This document shows positions 1-6,595 of a stretch of DNA of 9,034 nucleotides, one piece after another. Each line of letters opens with the position of its first letter. Position 1 is the first letter of the stretch. Origin of the DNA: Aquabacterium sp. (GTDB lineage: Bacteria > Pseudomonadota > Gammaproteobacteria > Burkholderiales > Burkholderiaceae_C); contig JAGNPA010000050.1 of NCBI GenBank assembly GCA_017989885.1, positions 1 to 9,034 on the forward strand. The letters are read 5' to 3'. Both the position numbers and the translations under genes were made by a program. The notes under the pieces are model-generated. The model was given only the letters and a program-made list of their open reading frames with translations, made no database searches and had not been told where the DNA came from.

Positions 1-14
1 GCGACAATGGCGAC

Positions 15-237
15 ATGAACTGCCGTCCCGGTTGCGCCGCCTGCTGCACCGCCCCCTCCATCAGCTCCCCCATGCCCGGCTTGCCACATGGCAAACCCGC
101 CGGCGTGCCCTGCCCCCATCTGGATGCGGACCTGCGTTGCGGCCTGTTCGGTCAGCCCGAGCGGCCGGCGGTGTGCGGCTCGCTGCAGCCCTCCGCCGAG
201 ATGTGCGGTGATTCGCGCGAGCAGGCCCTGCGCTGGC

Positions 238-266
<29 letters not shown>
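15..266 (+). CDS. YkgJ/YeiW-like (UPF0153) cysteine-cluster protein
   Basis: A complete 83-residue protein. The N-terminus carries the cluster C3-x3-C7-x2-C10-C11, followed by the family block [12 protein letters not shown] (13-24). Further cysteines at 33, 42, 54 and 64 lie in the contexts 'PCPHLD', 'RCGLFG', 'RPAVCGSL' and 'SAEMCG'. This pattern matches the UPF0153/YeiW branch of the YkgJ family, and the length is full for that branch. The conserved cysteines suggest binding of a metal ion or Fe-S cluster, but no reaction is established. The ATG at 15 is chosen because it places the cysteine cluster at the very start, as in relatives. The window begins too close upstream to judge a ribosome site, and the frame stays open to the window edge, so a longer start is not excluded. 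Its last 29 bases overlap the end of the convergent desaturase gene. Confidence 0.88.
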
Positions 267-1257
<991 letters not shown>

Positions 1258-1365
1258 GGGGGCCGCCTCGCGCGCGTGGAAGGTCGCGCCACGATAAGCC
1301 GCGCCCTATTTTTCGTCGCGAGGGGAAGCCCTGCCGGATCGCGCTCAACCCCGGGAATGAGGGGC

Positions 1366-1773
1366 TCAGTCCTCGGCGCGCACGTACAACCAGCGACCGC
1401 CTTCGCGCACAAAGGTGCTGACCTCGTGCAGACGGTGGGCCCGCCCGCCCAGCTTGCTGCGTGCCACAAACTCGACCACCCCGTGGTCGGCATCGGGCTG
1501 CGCGGCCCGGCGCACGTCCAGCCCCAGCCACTGCAGACCGGTCTCCGGGGCCTCGATCTCAGCAGGCCGCGTATCGGGATGCCAGGTCGCCAGCAGATAG
1601 GGCCGCAGGTCTTTGACGAAAGCGCTGTAACGCGAGCGCATCAGCGACTCCGGGTCGGGCGCCTGCAACGCCAGCGGACCCGCGTGGTAGCGACCGCAAC
1701 AATCGGCATAGGCGGCCGGGCGGCCACAGGGGCAGGCCTCGGCCTGGTGAGGAGGGACGGAGCGTTGACGCAT
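1366..1773 (-). CDS. UPF0225 / YchJ-like SEC-C motif protein
   Basis: 135 residues from the ATG at 1773. The N-terminal motif ACPCGRPAAYADCCGRYH (13-30) is a SEC-C-type zinc-binding knuckle, C14-x-C16-x8-C25-C26. It is followed by the family block 'LMRSRYSAFV' (44-53) and 'YLLATWHPDTRP' (59-70). The remainder, ending 'HEVSTFVREGGRWLYV', fits the NTF2-like fold of the YchJ family (UPF0225). Length is normal for that family. The biochemical role is not established. The start is uncertain: an in-frame ATG at 1788 would add five residues (MIVPL), and neither has a convincing Shine-Dalgarno site. The gene diverges from the SDR gene at 1792 with about 18 bases (or 3, with the longer start) between them, so its promoter must lie inside the neighbour's coding sequence. 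Confidence 0.9.
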   Translation of the reverse strand: MRQRSVPPHQAEACPCGRPAAYADCCGRYHAGPLALQAPDPESLMRSRYSAFVKDLRPYLLATWHPDTRPAEIEAPETGLQWLGLDVRRAAQPDADHGVVEFVARSKLGGRAHRLHEVSTFVREGGRWLYVRAED

Positions 1774-1791
1774 GAGGGGCACAATCATGCC

Positions 1792-2604
1792 ATGCACACC
1801 CCGCCCCGCTCCCCTGCTGGCGCGCCCTTCGCGAGTTCGCCCTTCGATCTGCACGGCCGCGTGGCCCTGGTCACTGGCGCCGGTCGCGGCCTGGGGCTGG
1901 CCATGGCCCAGGCGCTGGCCCAGGCCGGTGCCACCGTCTGGCTCAACGGCCGCGACCCGGCCGCGCTGAACGCCGCCGCCCAGGCCCTGAGCAGCCCCCG
2001 CGTGCACACCCTGCCCTTTGACCTTCAGGACGACGACGCCCGGGCCACCGCCTTGCAACACCTGCAGGCCCAGTCCGGCCGCCTCGACATCCTGGTCAAC
2101 AACGTGGGCCAGCGCGACCGCCGCGCGCTCGACGCCTTTGCCCTGGACGACATCCGCCGCCTGCTCGACATCAACCTCGTCGCCCCGCTGGCCCTGTCAC
2201 GCGAGGCCGCCCGGCTCATGGCCGACTGCGGCGCCTGCCGCCAGGGCAGCGCCCGCATCGTCAACATCACCTCCATCGCTGGGCCCATTTCGCGTGCCGG
2301 GGATGTGGCCTACACCGTGGCCAAAGGCGGCCTGGACGCCGCCACCCGCGCCCTGGCCGCCGAACTGGGCCCGCGCGGCATCAACGTCAACGCCGTGGCC
2401 CCCGGCTATTTCGCCACCGAAGCCAACGCCGAGATGGTGGCCGATGCCGATGTGGCCGACTGGCTGTCACGGCGCACCTCGCTGGGCCGCTGGGGACAGC
2501 CCGCCGAAGTCGCCGGGGCCGTGGTCTTTCTGGCGAGCAGCGCCGCCAGCTATGTCACCGGCCAGACCCTGGCGGTGGACGGCGGCTACCTGTCGCACTT
2601 CTGA
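1792..2604 (+). CDS. Short-chain dehydrogenase/reductase (SDR), classical type
   Basis: 270 residues. All classical SDR landmarks are present: cofactor-binding TGAGRGLG at 28-35, the NNxG motif as NNVG at 103-106, Asn128, Ser161, and Tyr174-x3-Lys178 as the catalytic set. The C-terminus 'YVTGQTLAVDGGY' (254-266) is typical of the FabG / gluconate 5-dehydrogenase-like group. Arg54 in 'LNGRDP' after the second strand suggests NADP(H) preference, which is inference. The substrate cannot be read from sequence: 3-oxoacyl-ACP, sugar-acid and other carbonyl reductases share this pattern. The ATG at 1792 gives about 20 extra residues before the fold. GAGGGG at 1774-1779 lies 12 bases upstream, rather far for a ribosome site. 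The reading frame is open far upstream, but that is antisense to other genes. The next gene is convergent. Confidence 0.92.
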   Translation: MHTPPRSPAGAPFASSPFDLHGRVALVTGAGRGLGLAMAQALAQAGATVWLNGRDPAALNAAAQALSSPRVHTLPFDLQDDDARATALQHLQAQSGRLDILVNNVGQRDRRALDAFALDDIRRLLDINLVAPLALSREAARLMADCGACRQGSARIVNITSIAGPISRAGDVAYTVAKGGLDAATRALAAELGPRGINVNAVAPGYFATEANAEMVADADVADWLSRRTSLGRWGQPAEVAGAVVFLASSAASYVTGQTLAVDGGYLSHF

Positions 2605-2610
2605 GGCACC

Positions 2611-2630
2611 CCAGGCGAGGCACTCGCGCC
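2611..2630. other. Short hairpin between convergent genes
   Basis: The 55-base gap between the convergent SDR and membrane-protein genes contains a five-base inverted repeat, GCGAG (2615-2619) and CTCGC (2623-2627), with a three-base loop. No T-run follows on either strand, so this is not a convincing intrinsic terminator. Nothing else is recognisable in the gap. Confidence 0.25.
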
Positions 2631-2659
2631 GTCAGCGCCGCACATCCAGCGGGCGTCAC

Positions 2660-3631
2660 TCAGGCCGGCTCATCCAGCCCGGCCTGCAGCGCCAGGTAAA
2701 TCTCGCACACCCCGCGCAGGTAGACCAGGGTCGGCAACACCAGCGCAATGGCAAACACCACGCCCCCACCCACCGTGGCTGCCGAGATGTAGCTCAGGGC
2801 CTCGGCGGGCACCTGGGCCGTGCTGCCCACCTGCACCGTCCGGCCCGCCAGCCCCGCCATGAAAGCCTGGGGCGGGATGTCCACCCCCAGGATCCACACC
2901 GAGACCTCGGCCATGATGCGACCGCCCAGCATCACCACCAGGCTGATCACCGCCCCGACCACCGCCGTGACCGCGCTCAGTGCGCCCGCCAGCACGGTGG
3001 CCTGCAGCAGACGCGCCCGGATCAGGCGCCACACCCGGCGTACCGCCTGCCACGACGAGGCCCCGGCCCACACGGTCGGCCCGGTCAGGGGGGCCACCAC
3101 GGCGGCCCCCGCCATGAAAGCCAGCCCGATGACCACGACCGTCAACGGCACCACCAGCACGAACAACCAGGGCCCGACGCGCGGCAGGCTGCACAGCCAG
3201 TACAGCCCCAGCAGCAGCGCCGCCACCCCGGCGCCCACGACGCCCATGACCAACAAGGCCAGCAAGGTGCGGTGCCCGATGCCCAACGCGTCTTCGAGCG
3301 CATCGCCCACCTCGCGGGGCACCCGCCCCATCGCCCGGTCCATCAGCAACAAACCCGCCGCCTGGGCGCCGTAAAACGCCACGAACAGCGCCGCCGCCCC
3401 CTGGCCAATGGCCCAGTTCAGCTCGCTGCGCCCCAACGAGGCCCGCGCCGCAGCCAGCGCCAGCCCGGCGCCGACAAAAGCGGCCAGCAGCACATACAAG
3501 GCCCGGCCATCACGCACGGCCTCGACACTGGCCAGCACCCGACCCAGGCTGCCCCACCAGTCAAACCCGCGCCGGCGCGCAACGGTCTGCGCCCGTGCGG
3601 TGTCATTCACATCCTTGAGGAAATCCGACAT
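2660..3631 (-). CDS. Unrecognised multi-pass membrane protein
   Basis: 323 residues; I do not recognise the family. Hydrophobic stretches near 44-62, 74-98, 122-147, 154-180, 208-236 and 284-306 suggest about six transmembrane helices. The first 40 residues are hydrophilic and basic (RRRG at 19-22). A conserved-looking amphipathic stretch, 'WQAVRRVWRLIRARLLQ' (194-210), sits between helices four and five. A loop of about 45 polar residues (238-283) precedes the last helix. There is no signal peptide, transporter signature or catalytic motif that I can name. Codon use is that of the neighbouring genes, which supports it as a real gene. The ATG at 3631 is the natural start and has only a weak ribosome site. 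It diverges from the RRM gene across a 277-base gap and converges with the SDR gene. A transport or membrane-envelope role would be a guess. Confidence 0.8.
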   Translation of the reverse strand: MSDFLKDVNDTARAQTVARRRGFDWWGSLGRVLASVEAVRDGRALYVLLAAFVGAGLALAAARASLGRSELNWAIGQGAAALFVAFYGAQAAGLLLMDRAMGRVPREVGDALEDALGIGHRTLLALLVMGVVGAGVAALLLGLYWLCSLPRVGPWLFVLVVPLTVVVIGLAFMAGAAVVAPLTGPTVWAGASSWQAVRRVWRLIRARLLQATVLAGALSAVTAVVGAVISLVVMLGGRIMAEVSVWILGVDIPPQAFMAGLAGRTVQVGSTAQVPAEALSYISAATVGGGVVFAIALVLPTLVYLRGVCEIYLALQAGLDEPA

Positions 3632-3877
3632 GCTCGACCCGGGTAAAAGAGGACAAAAACACGGGCGTCATGCCCAATTAACTGGCGATGATAGGGGCTC
3701 ACCCTAGGACGGTACTGAGGGGCAGGCGCAACATTTTCGATCGCCGGTTGACACGCGCTGAAAAAAGAGGGTTGAAAACTCTAGAAGTGTGTGGCTGATT
3801 CACCCATAATGGATTCGTCTGTGTCTGGTAGCGGCACCGTCGTTGGAATAGGTCCGGATGGGTTGAAGCTCCACATG

Positions 3878-3893
3878 GTTACTTTGTTACTTT
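3878..3893 (+). repeat. Tandem duplication of GTTACTTT before the ribosome site
   Basis: Two exact head-to-tail copies of GTTACTTT (3878-3885 and 3886-3893) end one base before the Shine-Dalgarno sequence. The pyrimidine-rich CTTT could pair with the AAAG of the ribosome site, so it may affect translation; that is inference. Confidence 0.6.
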
Positions 3894-3894
3894 G

Positions 3895-3901
3895 AAAGGG
3901 G
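3895..3901 (+). promoter_or_regulatory. Ribosome binding site fixing a GTG start
   Basis: AAAGGGG lies seven bases before the GTG at 3909. It supports GTG as the true start of the RRM gene, since no ATG is available near the beginning of the RRM fold. Confidence 0.75.
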
Positions 3902-3908
3902 CTCTCTC

Positions 3909-4394
3909 GTGGGCAACAAACTTTACGTGGGCAATCTGGCCTATTCCGTGCGCGATCAAGATCTGCAAGACGCTTTCGCCGAATATGGTGCTGTTGCATC
4001 GGCCAAGGTCATGATGGACCGTGAAACCGGCCGTTCCAAGGGCTTCGGCTTTGTGGAAATGAGCAATGACGCTGAAGCGCAAGCTGCCATCAACGGCCTG
4101 AACGGTCAGCCCGTTGCCGGTCGTGCGATCGTCGTGAACGAAGCCCGTCCTCGTGAAGAGCGTCCGGCTGGCTTCCGCAGCCCCTACGGTGGCAGCGGCG
4201 GTGGCGGCGGCCGTGAAGGTGGTGGCGGCGGCTACGGTGGTGGCGGTGGCCGCTCCGGTGGCGGCGGCTACGGCGGCGGTGGCCGTGAAGGCGGCGGCGG
4301 TGGCTACGGTGGTGGCGGTCGCTCCGGTGGCGGCGGCTACGGCGGTGGTGGCGGTGGCCGCTCCGGTGGTGGCGGCTACGGCGGCGGCTACTGA
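3909..4394 (+). CDS. RRM-domain RNA-binding protein with glycine-rich tail
   Basis: 161 residues. One RNA recognition motif spans about 3-80, with RNP2 as LYVGNL (5-10) and RNP1 as KGFGFVEM (44-51). The aromatic residues that stack on RNA are at Tyr6, Phe46 and Phe48. Residues 94-161 are a low-complexity tail of glycine runs punctuated by tyrosines (93, 109, 121, 133, 144, 157, 161) and arginines followed by Ser or Glu (102, 115, 126, 138, 151). This architecture matches the small cold-inducible glycine-rich RNA-binding proteins of cyanobacteria and betaproteobacteria, which are thought to act as RNA chaperones or post-transcriptional regulators. Start is GTG with a good ribosome site. It is a single-gene transcript by appearance: long leader upstream, strong terminator downstream. 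Cold induction is inferred from the family and not shown here. Confidence 0.95.
   Translation: MGNKLYVGNLAYSVRDQDLQDAFAEYGAVASAKVMMDRETGRSKGFGFVEMSNDAEAQAAINGLNGQPVAGRAIVVNEARPREERPAGFRSPYGGSGGGGGREGGGGGYGGGGGRSGGGGYGGGGREGGGGGYGGGGRSGGGGYGGGGGGRSGGGGYGGGY
4188..4391 (+). repeat. In-frame GGY/GGC repeat array encoding the Gly-rich tail
   Basis: About 200 bases of imperfect units of 33-39 bases, each coding for a glycine run, Tyr, a glycine run, Arg and Ser or Glu. Glycine codons alternate between GGT and GGC. Unit lengths differ by multiples of three, so variation would keep the frame. Such arrays can expand or contract by slippage or recombination. Confidence 0.85.
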
Positions 4395-4460
4395 TATTGG
4401 TGTCTCAGCCCTGTGTGACCCGTCTCACTGACGGTTGACACACAAACTGATACATACCGC

Positions 4461-4492
4461 AAAAAGGCGATACCTCACGGTGTCGCCTTTTT
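4461..4492 (+). terminator. Intrinsic terminator of the RRM gene
   Basis: The arms AAAAAGGCGA (4461-4470) and TCGCCTTTTT (4483-4492) pair perfectly. A further T-G wobble and three base pairs close a TCAC loop (4475-4478), giving about 14 paired positions. The A-run and T-run on either side would let it work in both directions. It isolates the RRM gene from the next gene. Confidence 0.93.
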
Positions 4493-4506
4493 CATGGGCG
4501 GCGCGT

Positions 4507-4547
4507 TATAAGAAACACCAGCCCTTGGCGCGGCAGCGGTATACCGC
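4507..4547 (+). promoter_or_regulatory. Possible -10 element and palindrome before the secreted-protein gene
   Basis: Between the terminator and the next start lie TATAAG (4507-4512), a five-of-six match to a -10 box without a good -35, and the perfect 12-base palindrome GCGGTATACCGC (4536-4547). If transcription starts near 4519, the palindrome would sit in the early leader, a place where an operator could act. One or two such palindromes are expected by chance in 9 kb. Confidence 0.25.
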
Positions 4548-4608
4548 CTCCCCGCCCCAAGGATTCCGCCGACGCCACCGGGTGCCGGCCTCTTTGCAGG
4601 AATCGTCC

Positions 4609-5121
4609 ATGTCGCAACAATCCCGCTCCCTGATGGGCCGACTCGCGGCCGCCACCGCGCTGGCCGCCACCTTGGTGATGTCGGCCCCCGCACAAGCCGC
4701 CGACGTCGGCGTGAGCATCAGCGTCAACCAGCCAGGCTTTTACGGTCGCGTGGACATCGGCGACCAGCGCCCGGTGCTGATCTACCCGCAGCCGATCGTC
4801 ATCCACCAAGGTGCCTACACCACCTACCAACGCCCGATCTACATGCGCGTGCCGCCGGGTCACTACAAGCAATGGGCGCGCTACTGCAGTCAGTACAACG
4901 CCTGCAACCAGCCGGTGTACTTCGTCAATGGCGGGCGCCCTCACCCCAACGCCTATGCCCCCACCCCGCGGCGTGACGACCACCGCATGGACCGACGCGA
5001 TGATCGCCGCGACAACCGTTGGGACGACCGACGTGATCGCCACGATGACCGCGGCCACCCCGGCAAGGGCAAAGACAAAGACCGGGGCCATGGCAACGGC
5101 AAGGGCCACGGCCACCGTTGA
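4609..5121 (+). CDS. Secreted small protein of unknown function with charged tail
   Basis: 170 residues. A Sec signal peptide is clear: basic start (R6, R11), hydrophobic core about 12-25, and a likely cut after AQA at 28-30. The mature part begins 'ADVGVSISVNQPGFYGRVDIGDQRPVLIYPQP', followed by 'RVPPGHYKQWARYCSQYNACNQPVYFV' with Cys93 and Cys99, a probable disulfide in the periplasm. I know this kind of protein only as a conserved hypothetical of betaproteobacteria. Residues 121-150 are almost only Arg, Asp and His in alternating charge. The last 20 are Lys/Gly/His-rich, which may bind metal, nucleic acid or polyanions (inference). The ATG at 4609 is supported by AGGA seven bases upstream. 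The frame is open back to 4435, but that would place the start inside the preceding terminator and spoil the signal peptide. Confidence 0.88.
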   Translation: MSQQSRSLMGRLAAATALAATLVMSAPAQAADVGVSISVNQPGFYGRVDIGDQRPVLIYPQPIVIHQGAYTTYQRPIYMRVPPGHYKQWARYCSQYNACNQPVYFVNGGRPHPNAYAPTPRRDDHRMDRRDDRRDNRWDDRRDRHDDRGHPGKGKDKDRGHGNGKGHGHR

Positions 5122-5132
5122 AGCCTGAGCGC

Positions 5133-5154
5133 TGACCCCGTCTGAGTGGGGTCA
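5133..5154 (+). other. Hairpin just after the secreted-protein gene
   Basis: TGACCCC (5133-5139) and GGGGTCA (5148-5154) form a perfect seven-base-pair stem with an eight-base loop, eleven bases after the stop codon. No T-run follows, so by itself it is more likely an RNA 3'-end stabiliser or the first part of a two-hairpin terminator. Confidence 0.6.
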
Positions 5155-5161
5155 CGCCAGC

Positions 5162-5207
5162 AAGGCGCTGTCGGTGGGGTTCAAACCCCGTCGCGGCGCC
5201 TTTTTTT
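5162..5207 (+). terminator. Intrinsic terminator lying in the antisense end of the SDR gene
   Basis: AAGGCGC (5162-5168) pairs with GCGCCTT (5196-5202), and GGGGTT (5175-5180, plus 5181) pairs with AACCCC (5184-5189). Wobble pairs and small bulges lie between them, followed by a run of seven Ts (5201-5207). It ends the plus-strand secreted-protein transcript. The 3' arm and T-run lie inside the last codons of the convergent SDR gene, where the complementary A-run codes for lysines. Confidence 0.82.
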
Positions 5208-5993
5208 GCGATGCCGCTGCGAGCCCACCAGGGCGTCGAACCAGCCGCGCGGCAGCCAGCGCAACACCGTGGCCACCACCCCCATCTGCCAGGGGATGAC
5301 CCGCCAGCGCTCCCCGGCCGAGATGGACCGGAAAGCCCGCTCGGCAAAGGCCTCGGGCGTCATCAAAAAGGGCATGGGGTAATCGTTCTCGCGCGTCAGC
5401 GGCGTGTCGATGTAGCCCGGCGCCAGCGTCACCACACGCACGCCATGCGGGCGCAGCTCACCCCGCAGGGTTTCGCACAGCTGCACCACCGCGCCCTTGG
5501 CCGCGCAGTAGCCGGCATGGCCGGGCAAGCCCCGCACCGACGCCACACTGGCGATGCCCACCAGCGTGCCACGCCGGCGTGTGCGCATGCCCTCGATGAA
5601 GGGCTGGAAGGTGGCGGCCAGGCCGATCACATTGGTGTCGAGCAGGTCGCGCAGCACCGCCAGGTCTTCGGCCAGACTCAGGTCCACGCCCACGCTGATG
5701 CCAGCGTTGGCGATCACCACCTCCGGCAGCCCCTGGGCCTGCAGACAGGCGCGGGCCGCTTCGGCCACCTCGGCCTCGTGGCGCACATCGGCCTCGTACA
5801 CCGCCCACTGGTGGGCCGGCCAGCTCTGCGCCGTGGCCCACTCCCGCATCAAGGCGCCGCGGCGCGCGACCAGGGCCAGGCGCCAGCCCGCCTGTGCATA
5901 TCGCTGGGCCAGGGCCTGTCCGATGCCGCTGGACGCACCGGTGATGAACACCAGCGGCGGCGCCTCGCCGGGAACCCGTGTCAGATCCCTCAC
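5181..5993 (-). CDS. Short-chain dehydrogenase/reductase (SDR) co-transcribed with lptC
   Basis: 270 residues. TGASSGIG (18-25) binds the cofactor, NAG is at 96-98, and the catalytic residues are Asn121, Ser149 and Tyr162-x3-Lys166. 'APGYIDTPLT' (191-200) is typical of the classical family, in the broad group annotated as SDR oxidoreductases of the YqjQ/DltE-like type. Arg44-Arg45 after the second strand suggest NADP(H). The C-terminus has a hydrophobic stretch (235-258) and a very basic tail, RHRKKRRRDGV, which could sit on the membrane; this is inference. The GTG start at 5993 shares GTGA with the lptC stop, and AGGTG lies about eight bases upstream, so the two are surely translated together. 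Its place at the end of an LPS cluster hints at an envelope role, but no substrate can be named. Confidence 0.92.
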   Translation of the reverse strand: MRDLTRVPGEAPPLVFITGASSGIGQALAQRYAQAGWRLALVARRGALMREWATAQSWPAHQWAVYEADVRHEAEVAEAARACLQAQGLPEVVIANAGISVGVDLSLAEDLAVLRDLLDTNVIGLAATFQPFIEGMRTRRRGTLVGIASVASVRGLPGHAGYCAAKGAVVQLCETLRGELRPHGVRVVTLAPGYIDTPLTRENDYPMPFLMTPEAFAERAFRSISAGERWRVIPWQMGVVATVLRWLPRGWFDALVGSQRHRKKRRRDGV

Positions 5994-6595
5994 CGGCCCG
6001 GCACCTGGTACTGGCCGGTCACCCGACCACCCAGCACGGTCACGCCGGTGCGCTCATCGTGGCGCATGGACTGGCCGCGCACCACATTGCCGTCCTGGGT
6101 CAAGGTCACCGGCAGCTTCGAGCTGACGATGCGCTCGCGCGTGTCCACGCTCAGGGTTTCGCCCTGGAAGCGCACGGGCCCGCCCGGCTGGCCGGTCGGC
6201 GGGGTGGCCACCACCTGGGCCCCGCCCCGCAAGGTCACCACCGCCGCGCTCTGGTCGGCCTCACCCTCGCGGGCGGTGGCCCGCAGGCCCTGGCCTTGCT
6301 CGTCGCGCCCCAGCAGCAGCACCTCGTCGATCAGCAAACGGTCGGGCACGGGATAGTGGCGCACCACCTTGCCATCGACCACGGCTTCCAGGCGTCCACT
6401 GGCGTCAAACCGGGCGACGCGCACCTCATGCAATTCATAGTCTGGCGCCGACGACACCTGGGCCGCCGGTCGCGGACCTTCGTCTTGCGGCGAAGACTGC
6501 ACCAGCCACCAGGTGAAGCCGGCCAGACCGGCGGCAGCAAGCACCGGCAGGCTGGCCTGCGCCCGCTCCAGCACCAGCCACCAACGCGGGCTCAC
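5990..6595 (-). CDS. lptC: LptC, lipopolysaccharide transport bridge protein
   Basis: 201 residues. One N-terminal membrane helix (about 15-33) is followed by a periplasmic domain. The block 'PDYELHEVRVARFDASGRLEAVVDGKVVRHYP' (51-82) is the family's hallmark opening, and the rest shows the alternating pattern of a beta-jellyroll ('GGAQVV', 'SSKLPVTLTQDG', 'VTVLGGRVTGQY'). LptC sits on the LptBFG transporter and hands lipopolysaccharide to LptA across the periplasm. The GTG at 6595 is chosen over upstream starts because it overlaps the kdsC stop as GTGA, has AGGAG seven bases before it, and gives the usual N-terminus and length of about 190-200. A longer frame to 6691 would merely run antisense-like through kdsC. 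It is followed, also with a GTGA overlap, by an SDR and not by lptA. Confidence 0.92.
   Translation of the reverse strand: MSPRWWLVLERAQASLPVLAAAGLAGFTWWLVQSSPQDEGPRPAAQVSSAPDYELHEVRVARFDASGRLEAVVDGKVVRHYPVPDRLLIDEVLLLGRDEQGQGLRATAREGEADQSAAVVTLRGGAQVVATPPTGQPGGPVRFQGETLSVDTRERIVSSKLPVTLTQDGNVVRGQSMRHDERTGVTVLGGRVTGQYQVPGR

Larger units (their letters stand above)
3632..3908 (+). promoter_or_regulatory. Leader/promoter region of the RRM gene
   Basis: This 277-base divergent gap is clearly richer in A and T than its surroundings and holds no credible gene. On the plus strand TTGACA occurs at 3748-3753, a perfect -35 hexamer, but the sequence 17 bases later (GTTGAA, 3771) is a poor -10. CATAAT at 3805-3810 is a good -10 hexamer but has no matching -35. 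On the minus strand, ATGATA at 3688-3693 reads TATCAT, a possible -10 for the membrane-protein gene, again without a -35. A transcript starting near 3780-3820 would have an untranslated leader of roughly 90-130 bases, as often seen for cold-responsive RNA-binding protein genes. The promoter assignment is tentative. Confidence 0.35.

Noticed and set aside
2018..3646. A long plus-strand open frame over the SDR and antisense to the membrane protein
   Set aside because: Composition is Pro/Arg/Ala/Thr low complexity, out of frame with the recognised SDR and opposite a well-formed membrane protein.
3771..3810. A heat-shock (sigma-32-like) promoter from GTTGAAA and CCCATAAT
   Set aside because: The 25-base gap between the two parts is much longer than the 11-16 bases of the known consensus.
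4153..4431. An Ala/Val-rich open frame overlapping the RRM tail
   Set aside because: It is the shifted frame of the GGY/GGC repeats; the in-frame RRM protein explains the sequence.
4435..4440. TTGACA as a -35 box for the secreted-protein gene
   Set aside because: No -10 hexamer lies 15-19 bases downstream, and the strong terminator at 4461-4492 would stop the transcript.
5172..5200. A tRNA-like T-arm (GGGGTTCAAACCCC) suggesting a tRNA 3' end or attachment site
   Set aside because: No matching acceptor, D or anticodon arms lie upstream. The sequence is explained as a terminator hairpin followed by seven Ts.
1792..5993. The two 270-residue SDRs as a gene duplication
   Set aside because: They share only the general SDR motifs; N-termini, cofactor loops and C-termini differ strongly, so they are distant family members of equal length by coincidence.
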